Shown in pieces: positions 24,501 to 35,259 of a stretch of 41,390 bases of DNA. A model generated the notes under the pieces. The model did no database searches and had not been told where the DNA came from. It saw only the letters and a program-made list of their open reading frames with translations. The DNA lies in assembly GCA_904396155.1 (NCBI GenBank), contig CAJFOI010000047.1, positions 1-41,390 of the forward strand, read 5' to 3'. Source of the stretch: Candidatus Avispirillum faecium (GTDB taxonomy: Bacteria > Bacillota > Clostridia > Oscillospirales > CAG-272). The stretch's first letter is position 1; each line of letters begins with the position of its first letter. The translations under genes were made by a program, and so were the position numbers.

Positions 24501-27059
24501 TTAAGAATCCTGCCCCTCTTCTGTATCTTCCTCTTTTTCCGTCACGGCAAAGCTCACCAATGTTGCATCCTCCGCAAGACGCATGAGCCGCACACCGGTG
24601 GCGCTGCCGCCCCGCAGCAGGGAAATTTCCGACACGGCGATCCGGATCAGCGTGCCGGTGTCGGTGATCAACATCAGATCCTCATCCTCCGTAGCTGCGG
24701 CTACGCCGCAGAGTTTTCCCGTCTTCTCCGTGATCTGCTGACAGCGCACGCCCATGTTGGGCCGATTCTTCCGCAAAAAGCAGGAGAAGGGGACACGTTT
24801 GCCCATTCCCTTTTCCGTAATGGTGACCAGATGATGGCTTTCCTGCCACGCCGCATCATTTTCTATGATCACAGCCCCGACTACCCGGTCGCCGGGCCGC
24901 AGGCGGATCCCGGTGACGCCCCGGGCCGTTCTTCCCATGATGCGCACATCGCTCTCCGCAAAACGGGAGCCCTGGCCGTTGGCCGTGGCGATGAGGATGT
25001 CCGCGTCTCCCATGGTCCTGTCCACGAAAATAAGGCTGTCTCCCTCGTCCAGGTGGATGGCGATCTTTCCGCCCCGGCGCTGGTAGGCAAATTCATCCAG
25101 TGCCGTCCGTTTGATCACACCGGCGCGGGTCACCATCACCAGATATTCCTCGCTGGAAAAGCCCTCCACGGAAATAATGGCCGTGACCGCTTCTCCCTCT
25201 TCCAGCTCCAGCAGGTTGATGATGTTGGTCCCTTTCGCCGTGCGGGAAGCCTCGGGGATCTGATATGCCTTCTTTGCAAACACTTTCCCCTTGCTGGTAA
25301 ACAGCAAAAGGTAGGAGTGGCTGCTCGCCGCAATCACCTTTTCCGTATAGTCCTCTTCTTTCATGGTGAGGCCGGCTTTTCCCATGCCGCCCCGGCGCTG
25401 CGCTGCATACGTGTCTGCATGCTGCCGCTTGATATAGCCGGTCTTTGTCATGGTGATGATGCAGGTATGCTCCTCGATGAGATCCTCCAGCTGAATTTCG
25501 TCGTGGGATTCCACCAGTTCTGTGCGCCGCTCGTCCGCAAATTTCCGCCGGATCTCCAAAAGCTCGTCCCGGATGATCCCCTTGACCTTCTCCGGATCCG
25601 CCAGAATTCCTCGCAGCTCTTTGATGGTCTCTCCCAATTCTGCCAGTTTTTCCTCGATTTTCTGCCGCTCCAGGCCCGAAAGCCTTCCCAGCGGCATACT
25701 TACTATGGCCTGGGCTTGCTCGTCCGAGAGGCCCGCATTTTCGCTTCCCGCGAATTCCAGCAGTCCCTCTTTTGTAGAGATATCTGCATTCTGGCTTCCG
25801 TCTCCTGCAAACCGGGCCTTCAAATTTTCCTTGGCCGTAGGGGTGTCCGGGCTGCTGCGGATGATGGAAATCACTTCATCGATGTTGTCGATGGCAATTT
25901 TATACCCCTCATACAGGTGCGCTTCCCGCAAGGCCCGGTTCAAATCGAACTGGGTGCGCCGGGTGATGACACTCTCCTGATGGTCGATGTATGCTTCCAG
26001 GATCTGCTTCAAATTGAGGATTTTCGGCTCCCCGTTCAGCAGTGCCAGCATGTTGATGGCGCAGGTGTCCTGGAGCTGGGTGTATTTGTACAGCTGATTC
26101 AAAATGATCTGACAGCTTGCATCCCGCCGGCACTCTATCACGATGCGCATCCCATGGCGCCCGGATTCGTCCCGGATGCCGGTGATGCCGTCCACCCGCT
26201 TGTCCCGGACCAAATCCGCAATGGATTCCACCAGCATGGATTTGTTCACCTGATAGGGAATCTCCGTGACAATAATCCGATGCTTGTCTTCTTCGATCTC
26301 CGCCCGGGCCCGCACCATAACCCGGCCCCGGCCGGTGGTATAGGCTTCATAGATGCCCGCGCTGCCGTAAATGGTGGCGGCGGTGGGAAAATCCGGGCCC
26401 TTAATGTATTGCATCAGGGCGGGAATATCCGAATCGGGATGCTCCAGCAGATGCAGGGTGCCGTCGATGACCTCGCCCATGTTGTGGGGCGGAATATTGG
26501 TGGCCATTCCCACGGCGATGCCCACGGATCCGTTGACCAAAAGGTTTGGAAACCGGGAAGGGAGAACGGTGGGCTCCCGTCTCCGGTTGTCGAAGTTGGG
26601 CATAAAGTCTACGACGTCTTTTTCGATGTCCCGCATCAGCTCTCCCGCAAGCCGGGACATGCGGGCTTCCGTATACCGGTACGCCGCGGCGCCGTCCCCA
26701 TCCACGGAGCCGAAATTTCCGTGTCCCTGGATCAGAGGATAACGAAGGGAAAAGTCCTGGGCCATGCGCACCATGGTGCCGTACACGGCGGCATCCCCGT
26801 GGGGATGGTACCGCCCCAGCACATTTCCCACCGTAGTGGCGGACTTGCGGAAGGGCTTGTCGTATGTGAGATTGTCCTCATACATGGCGTACATGATCCG
26901 CCTCTGTCCCGGTTTCATGCCGTCCCGCACATCCGGCAGGGCCCGGCTGATGATCACCGACATGGAATATTCCAGAAAGGACTTGCGCACTTCCCGGTCC
27001 ATCGCCACCGGTTTGATCTTCTGCTCGGGAAATTCTATATTGTTGTTCTCTTCACGCAC
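24501..27059 (-). CDS. gyrA: DNA gyrase subunit A
   Basis: The breakage-reunion subunit of gyrase, which introduces negative supercoils with GyrB. The 852 residues have an N-terminal winged-helix/tower region with catalytic Tyr129 in AAAYRYTEAR, a coiled coil and a C-terminal beta-pinwheel whose GyrA-box reads QRRGGMG near residue 555. The quinolone-resistance region reads GDAAVYGTMVRMAQ: the positions equal to E. coli Ser83 and Asp87 are Ala90 and Gly94. It starts at GTG 27059 with AGAGGGG upstream, 15 bases after gyrB, so the two are co-transcribed. Confidence 0.97.
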   Translation of the reverse strand: MREENNNIEFPEQKIKPVAMDREVRKSFLEYSMSVIISRALPDVRDGMKPGQRRIMYAMYEDNLTYDKPFRKSATTVGNVLGRYHPHGDAAVYGTMVRMAQDFSLRYPLIQGHGNFGSVDGDGAAAYRYTEARMSRLAGELMRDIEKDVVDFMPNFDNRRREPTVLPSRFPNLLVNGSVGIAVGMATNIPPHNMGEVIDGTLHLLEHPDSDIPALMQYIKGPDFPTAATIYGSAGIYEAYTTGRGRVMVRARAEIEEDKHRIIVTEIPYQVNKSMLVESIADLVRDKRVDGITGIRDESGRHGMRIVIECRRDASCQIILNQLYKYTQLQDTCAINMLALLNGEPKILNLKQILEAYIDHQESVITRRTQFDLNRALREAHLYEGYKIAIDNIDEVISIIRSSPDTPTAKENLKARFAGDGSQNADISTKEGLLEFAGSENAGLSDEQAQAIVSMPLGRLSGLERQKIEEKLAELGETIKELRGILADPEKVKGIIRDELLEIRRKFADERRTELVESHDEIQLEDLIEEHTCIITMTKTGYIKRQHADTYAAQRRGGMGKAGLTMKEEDYTEKVIAASSHSYLLLFTSKGKVFAKKAYQIPEASRTAKGTNIINLLELEEGEAVTAIISVEGFSSEEYLVMVTRAGVIKRTALDEFAYQRRGGKIAIHLDEGDSLIFVDRTMGDADILIATANGQGSRFAESDVRIMGRTARGVTGIRLRPGDRVVGAVIIENDAAWQESHHLVTITEKGMGKRVPFSCFLRKNRPNMGVRCQQITEKTGKLCGVAAATEDEDLMLITDTGTLIRIAVSEISLLRGGSATGVRLMRLAEDATLVSFAVTEKEEDTEEGQDS

Positions 27060-27074
27060 GTTTTTACCCCTCTG

Positions 27075-29033
<1,959 letters not shown>

Positions 29034-29048
29034 TCACCATATCGCTTC

Positions 29049-29345
29049 TTATATTTTTTCTTTTTGGTATATATTTTCTCTGGAGGCCCGTCCGTACAGA
29101 CTTCGCGCCGACAGCTGACACAAGATCACCTGTTCCTTTGCATTTTGTGCATGCACATTCTTCTTTTCTCCGGTAAGAAGGAAGGATTTCGGCAGATTCT
29201 CTCCCGCAAGAAGCAGCTTTCCTTCTTTTTCAGCAGAGCGCAAAAACTCTTTTGTCATTTTTTGTGTATTGACATTATCGATGTCAAAAATACCGATAAT
29301 GTCCGATTTTCTGATACAAATGTCTCCTCCGAGATACAGGAACAT
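29049..29345 (-). CDS. remB: RemB-like DUF370 regulator (YaaB family)
   Basis: 98 residues. The N-terminal part, MFLYLGGDICIRKSDIIGIFDID, fits DUF370, the family of RemA/RemB, DNA-binding regulators of matrix genes in Bacillus. The C-terminus is a polar tail that varies in the family. The position directly upstream of gyrB is the same as yaaB in B. subtilis, which supports the RemB rather than the RemA assignment. AAAGGAATTAG is the ribosome site. What it regulates here is unknown; biofilm control is inferred only from homology. Confidence 0.85.
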   Translation of the reverse strand: MFLYLGGDICIRKSDIIGIFDIDNVNTQKMTKEFLRSAEKEGKLLLAGENLPKSFLLTGEKKNVHAQNAKEQVILCQLSARSLYGRASRENIYQKEKI

Positions 29346-29372
29346 TGCTAATTCCTTTCGTTGATTTCTGTT

Positions 29373-29830
29373 TGCAACCCCTCCGTCAGCTTCGCTGACA
29401 CCTCCCCTTCATAAAGAAGGGGAGGCTTTATTTATAGTGGTACACCTCCGGGTCTGCTACGAAGCCCCACACAGGGAAGGCTTTAACCCACTCCTTAGGC
29501 CCCCTTGTGCAAAGGGGGCTGTCAGCGTAGCTGACTGGGGGATTGTTCAATTACACCCCTCCGCCGCAACACAGTTGCGGCACCACCCCCGGGTCTGCTA
29601 CGCAGCCCCCACAAAGGGGAGGCTTTATTTAATGATAACTGCGCCGTGCTACCACCTCCGGGTCTGCTACGAAGCCCCACACAGGGGAGGCTAAAAGACC
29701 AGGGAGGCCTGTCTTTGTTTATATACTCCTCTGTAGGGAGGCTATCATTTATACAGCCCCCCATGTGGGCGTCTCTTGCCGAGCCGCCACGGGGGGTGAC
29801 ACGGCATAGCCGTGTCGGGGGGATTGTCCT
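29373..29830. repeat. Intergenic repeat block R10, in place of yaaA-recF
   Basis: Type-1 short with stem GTCAGC-ttc-GCTGAC (29385-29399), inverted type-2 with stem GTCAGC-gta-GCTGAC (29521-29535), type-1 long with stem GCCGCAAC-aca-GTTGCGGC (29563-29581), further long-form parts near 29650-29695, and a type-2-like end with stem CACGGC-ata-GCCGTG (29800-29814) against the dnaN stop codon. No open frame in these 487 bases resembles RecF or an S4-domain protein. Confidence 0.85.
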
Positions 29831-29832
29831 TT

Positions 29833-30987
29833 TTACTTTCCGTTCATCCGCAGAGGCATGATAAACAAGGTATATTCTATCTTTCTTTTCTCTTCCTTGT
29901 CTCCCTCTGCCGGCTCCATACTCATTCCCATCAGCGGTCCGTTCATCCGCAGGCAGATGGTCTCCACATCCCCCATGGCCTTCAGTGCATCCATCAAATA
30001 CCGGCAGTTGAAGGCGATCACCAGCTTTTCCCCGGTCATGGAAGCGGGAAGCTCCTCGTATACGCTTCCCCCCGCGGAAGAAGAAGAAATCTTAAGCAGC
30101 TTTTCTTCAAACTCCAGCTTGATATAGGTCTTGGAATTGCTTCCTCCCAACTTGTCTTCCGTCACCAGAGACGCCCGCTCCATTGCGTGCATCAGCGCCG
30201 GCCCCTGCAAATATGCGGTGCGGTTGTATTCTCCCGGCAAAATGCGTCCGTAATCGAGATACTCCCCGTCGATGAGCCGGGAAAAATAGGTAAACCCGTC
30301 AATGTGGAAAATCACATGCCGTGTGGCAAGACAAAAAGTGACTTCCTCTTCCGTATCCCGGATCATACGCAAAATTTCCGAAAGGATCCTCCCGGGGACA
30401 ATAAACGAAGCGTCCGGTCCCCGCTCTTCGAGGCTCGTCTGCGCCAGTCCCAGCCGGTTTCCGTCACAGCCTACACAGCGCAGCAGATTTCCCTCTATGG
30501 AAAAGTACACACCGGTAAAAATAGGCTTCTGGGCATTTTGAGAAATGGCAAAGATCGTCTTTGTGATCATATCCCGCAAAAGATACTGGGGAATTTTGTA
30601 ATTGCGGTCTCCGGAAAGGAGAGGCAGGGAGGGAAAGCTCTCTCCGGGCAGCGCGCCGATTTCAAACGTGCTGCTTCCGCTGGAAATATGCGCCCGGTTT
30701 TTCTCATCCACTTCGATTTGCAGCTCTCCCGCAGGGAGACTGCGGACAATCTGCAAAAGATTCTGGCTGTTGATGATATATTTTCCCTCTTTCAGGGTTG
30801 TGGCTTCCACAGCGGTGCGCAGTCCTTTTTCCATGTCGTATGCGGTGAGCTGGCAGGTACCCTCCTGTGGTCCCGGGCACTCCAAAAGCACTCCTTCGAT
30901 GGCTTTGATGGTATTTCTGGCCGGCGCTACGGAAGCCGCCGGAGTCAGTGCTGCAAGCAGGGTATCTCTGTCAAATCGTACTTTCAT
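29833..30987 (-). CDS. dnaN: DNA polymerase III beta subunit (sliding clamp)
   Basis: Forms the dimeric ring that tethers DNA polymerase III to DNA. The 384 residues start MKVRFDRDTLLAAL and show the three-fold beta-clamp layout; VYFSIEGNLLRCVGCDGNRL near 155-175 is the central-domain strand with the DGNRL loop, and the end LFIMPLRMNGK matches the clamp C-terminus (usually MPLR or MPMR). ATG 30987 has GAGGAGG just upstream; the open frame further upstream runs into oriC and is not coding. dnaA lies upstream across the origin region. Confidence 0.96.
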   Translation of the reverse strand: MKVRFDRDTLLAALTPAASVAPARNTIKAIEGVLLECPGPQEGTCQLTAYDMEKGLRTAVEATTLKEGKYIINSQNLLQIVRSLPAGELQIEVDEKNRAHISSGSSTFEIGALPGESFPSLPLLSGDRNYKIPQYLLRDMITKTIFAISQNAQKPIFTGVYFSIEGNLLRCVGCDGNRLGLAQTSLEERGPDASFIVPGRILSEILRMIRDTEEEVTFCLATRHVIFHIDGFTYFSRLIDGEYLDYGRILPGEYNRTAYLQGPALMHAMERASLVTEDKLGGSNSKTYIKLEFEEKLLKISSSSAGGSVYEELPASMTGEKLVIAFNCRYLMDALKAMGDVETICLRMNGPLMGMSMEPAEGDKEEKRKIEYTLFIMPLRMNGK

Positions 30988-31440
30988 AGATGCATCCTCC
31001 TCTGGGGTTTTGTTTTTTGGATAAATCATATAAATATATAATAGATAAATAAAAAAATAGAAGCGGCAGCAGGGCCTGTGGAATCTTGGGAAAACCGGAG
31101 AGAGGCCGTCCACTCTGGGGAAAAATACAAAATGTTTCAATTTTGCCCTTGGGAAAACCAGTGGAATTCTGTGGAAATCTTTCCTCTGCTGCGGGAAAAA
31201 TGGCTTACAATGGAGACTTGTTTTTTGCGCGATGTTTTCCACAGGAGAAAAGAAGGCCCATTCCTTGTGGAAAACAGATTTTTTGCTGCAACGCTGCAAC
31301 AGAAAAATGACTTTTCCACAGGGGGAGAAAAATGTTTTTCCATTTTTCTCTTCCCAGGGGGTGGGCGCTCGCTTTTTTCTTACCCGGATTTTCCACAAAG
31401 TTTTCCAAAGCTTTCCATCCTTTTGGAAAACCCTTGGGAA
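30988..31440. other. oriC: Probable chromosomal origin oriC (dnaA-dnaN gap)
   Basis: A 453-base gene-free region with four perfect TTTTCCACA sites, one base from the TTATCCACA DnaA box: 31235-31243 (plus), 31266-31274 (minus), 31312-31320 (plus) and 31389-31397 (plus). Near matches lie at 31077, 31116, 31170 and 31401. On the dnaN side an AT-rich tract (about 31008-31062, only A/T over most of its length) follows a GC-rich patch and the 31077 box. That is the box, GC cluster, AT-rich order of a DnaA unwinding site. No two-hairpin repeat enters this gap. Confidence 0.85.
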
Positions 31441-32862
31441 TCAGCTTTTTACTTCTGTGATAATCTCCGTAATTTCATTGTTGAGCCGGTGATTGGTTTG
31501 AATCTCCGCTTCGATCGCCTGGATGTTGCTGTGTACCGTAGAATGGTCCCGGTCCAGCATCTTTCCGATCTGGGGCAAAGACAGGTCCAGCACCTTGCGG
31601 ATCACATACATGGACACATTTCTGGCCGTGCGGATGTTTTTTGTGCGTCCCTTGCCCAAAATCTGCTCCACAGTGACGTCGTACTTGCGGGCGGTGACTT
31701 CCAGGATGTTGTCCACCGTTTCCGATACCGGTTTGTTTTCCCGGAAGTATTCGGGGATGGAGGTCTTGACCATGTCCAGCGTGATGGGAATTCCCTTTAG
31801 AAAAGAGACGGCACTGATCTTCTTCAGCGCGCCCTCGATCTGCCGGATGTTGGAATCCAGCCGCTCCGCCAGGAACGTGAGCACGTTGTTTGGAACATTC
31901 AAATGGTTCTTTTCCGCTTTTTTCTGCAGGATTGCCAGACGCAGTTCATATTCCGGCGGCTGTACGTCTGCGATCATTCCCTGGACAAAGCGGGTCTTGA
32001 TCCGCTCCTCCAGGGTGAACATCTCTCTGGGGGGCCGGTCGCTGGTGACGACGATCTGCTTGCGGTTTTCGTAAAGGGCGTTGAAGGTGTGGAAAAATTC
32101 CTCCTGGGTGGAGGTTTTTCCGGATACGAATTGAATGTCGTCGATGAGCAGCATGTCGGCTTTGCGGTATTTTTCCCGAAAGCGGCCGGTGGTCTTTCTG
32201 GATATGGCTTCGATGAGCTCGTTCATGAAGTCTTCGCTTTTGGTGCAGATGATGCTCATATGGGGCCACAGTTTGTGTACCCGGTTGGCGATGGCATACA
32301 TGAGGTGAGTTTTTCCCAGACCGCTGGGACCGTAGATAAACAGGGGATTGTAGTTGTGCTGTCCCCCGGGATCGTTGGACACAGCCACGCTGCAGGCGTG
32401 GGCAAACTGATTGGAAGAACCCACGACAAAATTTTCAAAGGTGTACTCCGGACAAAGCCCCTGGGAGGGAAGACCGCTCTCCGGGTGCGCATGCACCGGA
32501 GTCTCCTCTTCCTTTTCCTCCTCCGCTTCTTCCTCTTTGGATATCTCCTGCCCCAGGATCATACGGTCGGTGGGAATACAAAGATTGCGCTTGCGTACCG
32601 TGTCGCAGATGATTTCAATGGAGGGCTCGTAGCCCAGGGCGTCAAAAACACTTTTTGCGATGAGATCGGTACACTTGCTCAAGAGAAATTTGCGCTTCAG
32701 CTCGTCTCCCGTGGCGAGGGTGATCTTTTCCGTGTCGATTTGTGTCAGGTGCAGATCGGAGAACCATAGCTCAAAGGCTGTTTGAGACATGGTGGCGTTC
32801 TTGCGGATCTGGTCGATGATGGAATTGGTGAACATGGAAAGCTCTTCCTTAGACGGATCCAT
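31441..32862 (-). CDS. dnaA: Chromosomal replication initiator DnaA
   Basis: An AAA+ protein that binds DnaA boxes, melts the origin and loads the helicase. The 473 residues comprise domain I (about 1-85), a Glu-rich linker (EEEAEEEKEEE near 115), the AAA+ domain with Walker A GPSGLGKTH and Walker B LLIDDIQF, and domain IV with the DNA-binding DRDHSTVHS near 445. ATG 32862 is preferred because AAGGGAG lies seven bases upstream; an in-frame TTG at 32883 has none. Its promoter and a single DnaA box lie upstream, which suggests autoregulation. Confidence 0.97.
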   Translation of the reverse strand: MDPSKEELSMFTNSIIDQIRKNATMSQTAFELWFSDLHLTQIDTEKITLATGDELKRKFLLSKCTDLIAKSVFDALGYEPSIEIICDTVRKRNLCIPTDRMILGQEISKEEEAEEEKEEETPVHAHPESGLPSQGLCPEYTFENFVVGSSNQFAHACSVAVSNDPGGQHNYNPLFIYGPSGLGKTHLMYAIANRVHKLWPHMSIICTKSEDFMNELIEAISRKTTGRFREKYRKADMLLIDDIQFVSGKTSTQEEFFHTFNALYENRKQIVVTSDRPPREMFTLEERIKTRFVQGMIADVQPPEYELRLAILQKKAEKNHLNVPNNVLTFLAERLDSNIRQIEGALKKISAVSFLKGIPITLDMVKTSIPEYFRENKPVSETVDNILEVTARKYDVTVEQILGKGRTKNIRTARNVSMYVIRKVLDLSLPQIGKMLDRDHSTVHSNIQAIEAEIQTNHRLNNEITEIITEVKS

Positions 32863-32934
32863 TGGTCTGCTCCCTTCCGACAAAAACAGCGGCCGTGTTT
32901 TTATCTACATTATAATTAAATACGATACAAAAAT

Positions 32935-32963
32935 AGTATAGCATAAATGGGAGATTTTTTCAA
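32935..32963 (-). promoter_or_regulatory. dnaA promoter
   Basis: On the minus strand TTGAAA (32958-32963), a 17-bp spacer, then TATACT (32935-32940) preceded by TGC. The start would be near 32928, 66 bases before the dnaA ATG. Confidence 0.75.
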
Positions 32964-32983
32964 GGAAAAGTATCAACAAAATC

Positions 32984-32992
32984 TGTGGAAAA
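32984..32992 (-). promoter_or_regulatory. DnaA box upstream of the dnaA promoter
   Basis: TGTGGAAAA on plus, that is TTTTCCACA on minus, the same form as the four perfect boxes in oriC. It lies 21 bases upstream of the -35 element, a position suited to autoregulation. Confidence 0.65.
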
Positions 32993-33039
32993 CGGGGTGA
33001 AATGAAAACTTTTTTTAGTGATTGGTGAATTTTTGGAAG

Positions 33040-33265
33040 GACAATCCCCCAGTCGGCTCCGCCGACATCCCCCAGCGGCTCTGCAAGAGACGCCCACAGG
33101 GGGCCTAAGGAGTGCTAAAGCCTCCCCTGTGTGGGGGCTGCGTAGCAGACCCGGGGGTGGTGGCTTGCCGGAGGCAAGACGGAAGGGTTGTAAAAAGAAA
33201 ACAATCCTTCAGTCTGCTGTCGCAGACAGCTCCCTTTGCACAAGGGAGCCTAAATTAAAGCCTCC
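33040..33265. repeat. Intergenic repeat block R11
   Basis: A type-2 long element on plus with stem GTCGGC-tcc-GCCGAC (33052-33066) and inner hairpin; inverted type-1 long (about 33115-33190) with stem CTTGCC-gga-GGCAAG (33164-33178); and type-2 short on plus with stem GTCTGC-tgtc-GCAGAC (33212-33227). It lies between the dnaA promoter region and the end of truB. Confidence 0.87.
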
Positions 33266-33292
33266 CCTTCAAATAAACGCCGGAATCCGTGT

Positions 33293-34213
33293 TTACAGCA
33301 CAAACAGGCGGATGGGCTTGATCGCGCTGCCCTCCGCACCGTATTCCCGCACTTCTCCCAAAGCAAAAAAGACATCATTTTGATACAGCCGTACGCGGGT
33401 GCCCGGGGAAAAATCGGTTTTCAGCTTTTGCTGATACAGCTGTGTGCCGCCGCGGATCAGCTTCGCCTGGAAATCGTTGAGACGAAGGGCGGGACAATGG
33501 GAGAACAGCGTGTCACATGGGAGGACCATAGAAGCGCGGGCCGCAGGCGCTGCCTGCTCCAGTTCTTCTATGGTGTGCGCATGGGAAAGGTCAAAGATTC
33601 CGGAACGGGTTCGCCGCAGGGCGGTCAGTGTAGCGCCGCAGCCCAGCCGCTCTCCAATATCCGCGCACAAGGTGCGTATGTAGGTCCCCTTGGAGCAAAT
33701 CACATGGAGACGGTATTCCTCCCGGGTATTTTTTTGGATCTCTATGGAATGAATCTGTACGGGACGGGGGCTGCGTTCAATGGTTTCCCCCGCCCGTGCC
33801 GCATCTACAAGCTTGCGGCCGCCGATCTTGACGGCGCTGTACATGGGGGGAAGCTGCTGAATCTCTCCCACAAATTCTGCTGCCGCGGCCTGCACTTCTT
33901 TTTCATTTGGAAGATCTTCGCACACGGACAGAACCGTTCCGGTAATGTCCTGGGTGTCTGTGGCGATCCCCAGGCGCAGCGTGGCATCGTATTCCTTGTC
34001 GCTGGCGAGGAGAAATTCGCTCGCTTTGACGGCCCGTCCGATGAGGACCGGCAGAACACCGGTGGCAAGGGGATCCAGCGTGCCGGTGTGCCCCACTCTG
34101 GGGGTGTCGTACAGCTTGCGCAGAATCTGCACGATCCGGTGGCTGGTGACGCCGGTGTGTTTGTCGATCACCAGCACGCCGGAAACGGTATCGGGTTTCT
34201 CACTTCGTTTCAT
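33293..34213 (-). CDS. truB: tRNA pseudouridine(55) synthase
   Basis: Forms pseudouridine 55 in the T-loop of tRNAs. The 306 residues include DKHTGVTSH (about 17-25), the catalytic GHTGTLDPLATG with Asp47, and CSKGTYIRTLCADIG (about 175-189); the C-terminus is the PUA-like tail. The start overlaps the nrnA stop by four bases (ATGA), so rbfA, nrnA and truB form one coupled unit. ribF and rpsO, its common downstream neighbours, are absent; dnaA follows across block R11. Confidence 0.95.
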   Translation of the reverse strand: MKRSEKPDTVSGVLVIDKHTGVTSHRIVQILRKLYDTPRVGHTGTLDPLATGVLPVLIGRAVKASEFLLASDKEYDATLRLGIATDTQDITGTVLSVCEDLPNEKEVQAAAAEFVGEIQQLPPMYSAVKIGGRKLVDAARAGETIERSPRPVQIHSIEIQKNTREEYRLHVICSKGTYIRTLCADIGERLGCGATLTALRRTRSGIFDLSHAHTIEELEQAAPAARASMVLPCDTLFSHCPALRLNDFQAKLIRGGTQLYQQKLKTDFSPGTRVRLYQNDVFFALGEVREYGAEGSAIKPIRLFVL

Positions 34214-35259
34214 TGTGTGTCGTCTTTCTCATAAGATTCGATTGCCGGGGCAAATGCGGCGAGAATTTTTTCCGCCGCTTCGTCGCAGGAAGAGGCAACA
34301 AACGTAGCGCCCGCCGCCCGGGTATGACCGCCGCCGCCAAACTGGGCGAGGACGGCAGCCACATCGATGGCACAGTTGGATCGGGCGGATACCTTATACG
34401 TTCCCTTTTCTGTTTTGCTCTCCTTGATGGTGAGACCCACCAAGGCCCCGGAGACGCTGCGGGGAATGTCCACCGCGCCGCCGAAATCAAAGTCGGACAG
34501 GCCATTTTCTTCCGGCAGGGCTGCGGGGATACACACATATGCCAGCTTTTCCCCGCAGGCGAAGCGCAGCCGTTCGATGATGAGCTTTTGCGCCGTCAGC
34601 TCGTTTTTGGTGCGGCACCCGTGGAGACGGTGGGCGATGGATGCCGCCTCCGGTCCCGTGGGATCGGACTGGATGCCTGTTAAAAGGGCGGCGCCGATCT
34701 CCATGGTCCGCGGTGTGGTGTTGCTGTACTGAAAGGAACCGGTGTCCGCAGAAATGGCGGCGTAGAGCAGGCGGCAGACGTGGGCATTTTCCTGGAGCAC
34801 GCCCCGGCGGCAGAGCCTTTCGTATATTTCATAGACAAGCTCTCCGGCGGCGCTGGCGTCGGGATTCAAAAAAAAGGGGGAAAAGAGGGTGCATCTTCCG
34901 TGATGATCGATGGAAAGGGAGACCTTTTCCGCCAGCGGAGAGAGGCGTCCAAGCTGGGAAGGAGAAGCTACGTCCACTGTCCAGAGCAGATCATAGTTTT
35001 TCTCCATGTCCGGGGTATACAGAAGGGAATCCTGATCAAAAAAGAGAAACTGCAGATATTGCGGCGCGTCGGAGGTGCAGGCGCAGGCGGCTTCTCCCCC
35101 CAGAAGGGTGTAAATCTTTTTCAGTGCAAAGGCGGAACCTACGGCGTCCCCGTCCGGGTTGACGTGGCAGAGCAGCAGCAGGCGTTTTTCCGCTTTTGCG
35201 CAGGAGAGCAGCAGATCGCAGACCTGTTCTGCATGGTATTTGGGATAGGCAGTGCTCAT
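34210..35259 (-). CDS. nrnA: DHH-family oligoribonuclease/pAp phosphatase
   Basis: Degrades very short RNAs and dephosphorylates 3',5'-pAp (NrnA family). The 349 residues have the DHH motifs: HVNPDGDAVGS (about 33-43), the DVAS segment (about 95), IDHHGR (about 117) and ISADTGSFQYSN (about 168), and the DHHA1 domain ending in FGGGGHTRAAG near 320. It overlaps rbfA upstream and truB downstream by four bases each. rbfA-nrnA-truB is a conserved Firmicutes order, normally attached to nusA-infB. Confidence 0.94.
   Translation of the reverse strand: MSTAYPKYHAEQVCDLLLSCAKAEKRLLLLCHVNPDGDAVGSAFALKKIYTLLGGEAACACTSDAPQYLQFLFFDQDSLLYTPDMEKNYDLLWTVDVASPSQLGRLSPLAEKVSLSIDHHGRCTLFSPFFLNPDASAAGELVYEIYERLCRRGVLQENAHVCRLLYAAISADTGSFQYSNTTPRTMEIGAALLTGIQSDPTGPEAASIAHRLHGCRTKNELTAQKLIIERLRFACGEKLAYVCIPAALPEENGLSDFDFGGAVDIPRSVSGALVGLTIKESKTEKGTYKVSARSNCAIDVAAVLAQFGGGGHTRAAGATFVASSCDEAAEKILAAFAPAIESYEKDDTQ

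Noticed and set aside
29437..29694. Open frame of 85 codons on plus in block R10
   Set aside because: Purely repeat sequence; the same peptide strings recur in every block and both orientations.
33018..33383. Open frame of 121 codons on plus covering block R11
   Set aside because: It is a translation of the repeats (GLRSRPGG-type strings) with no ribosome site, and it runs over the end of truB.
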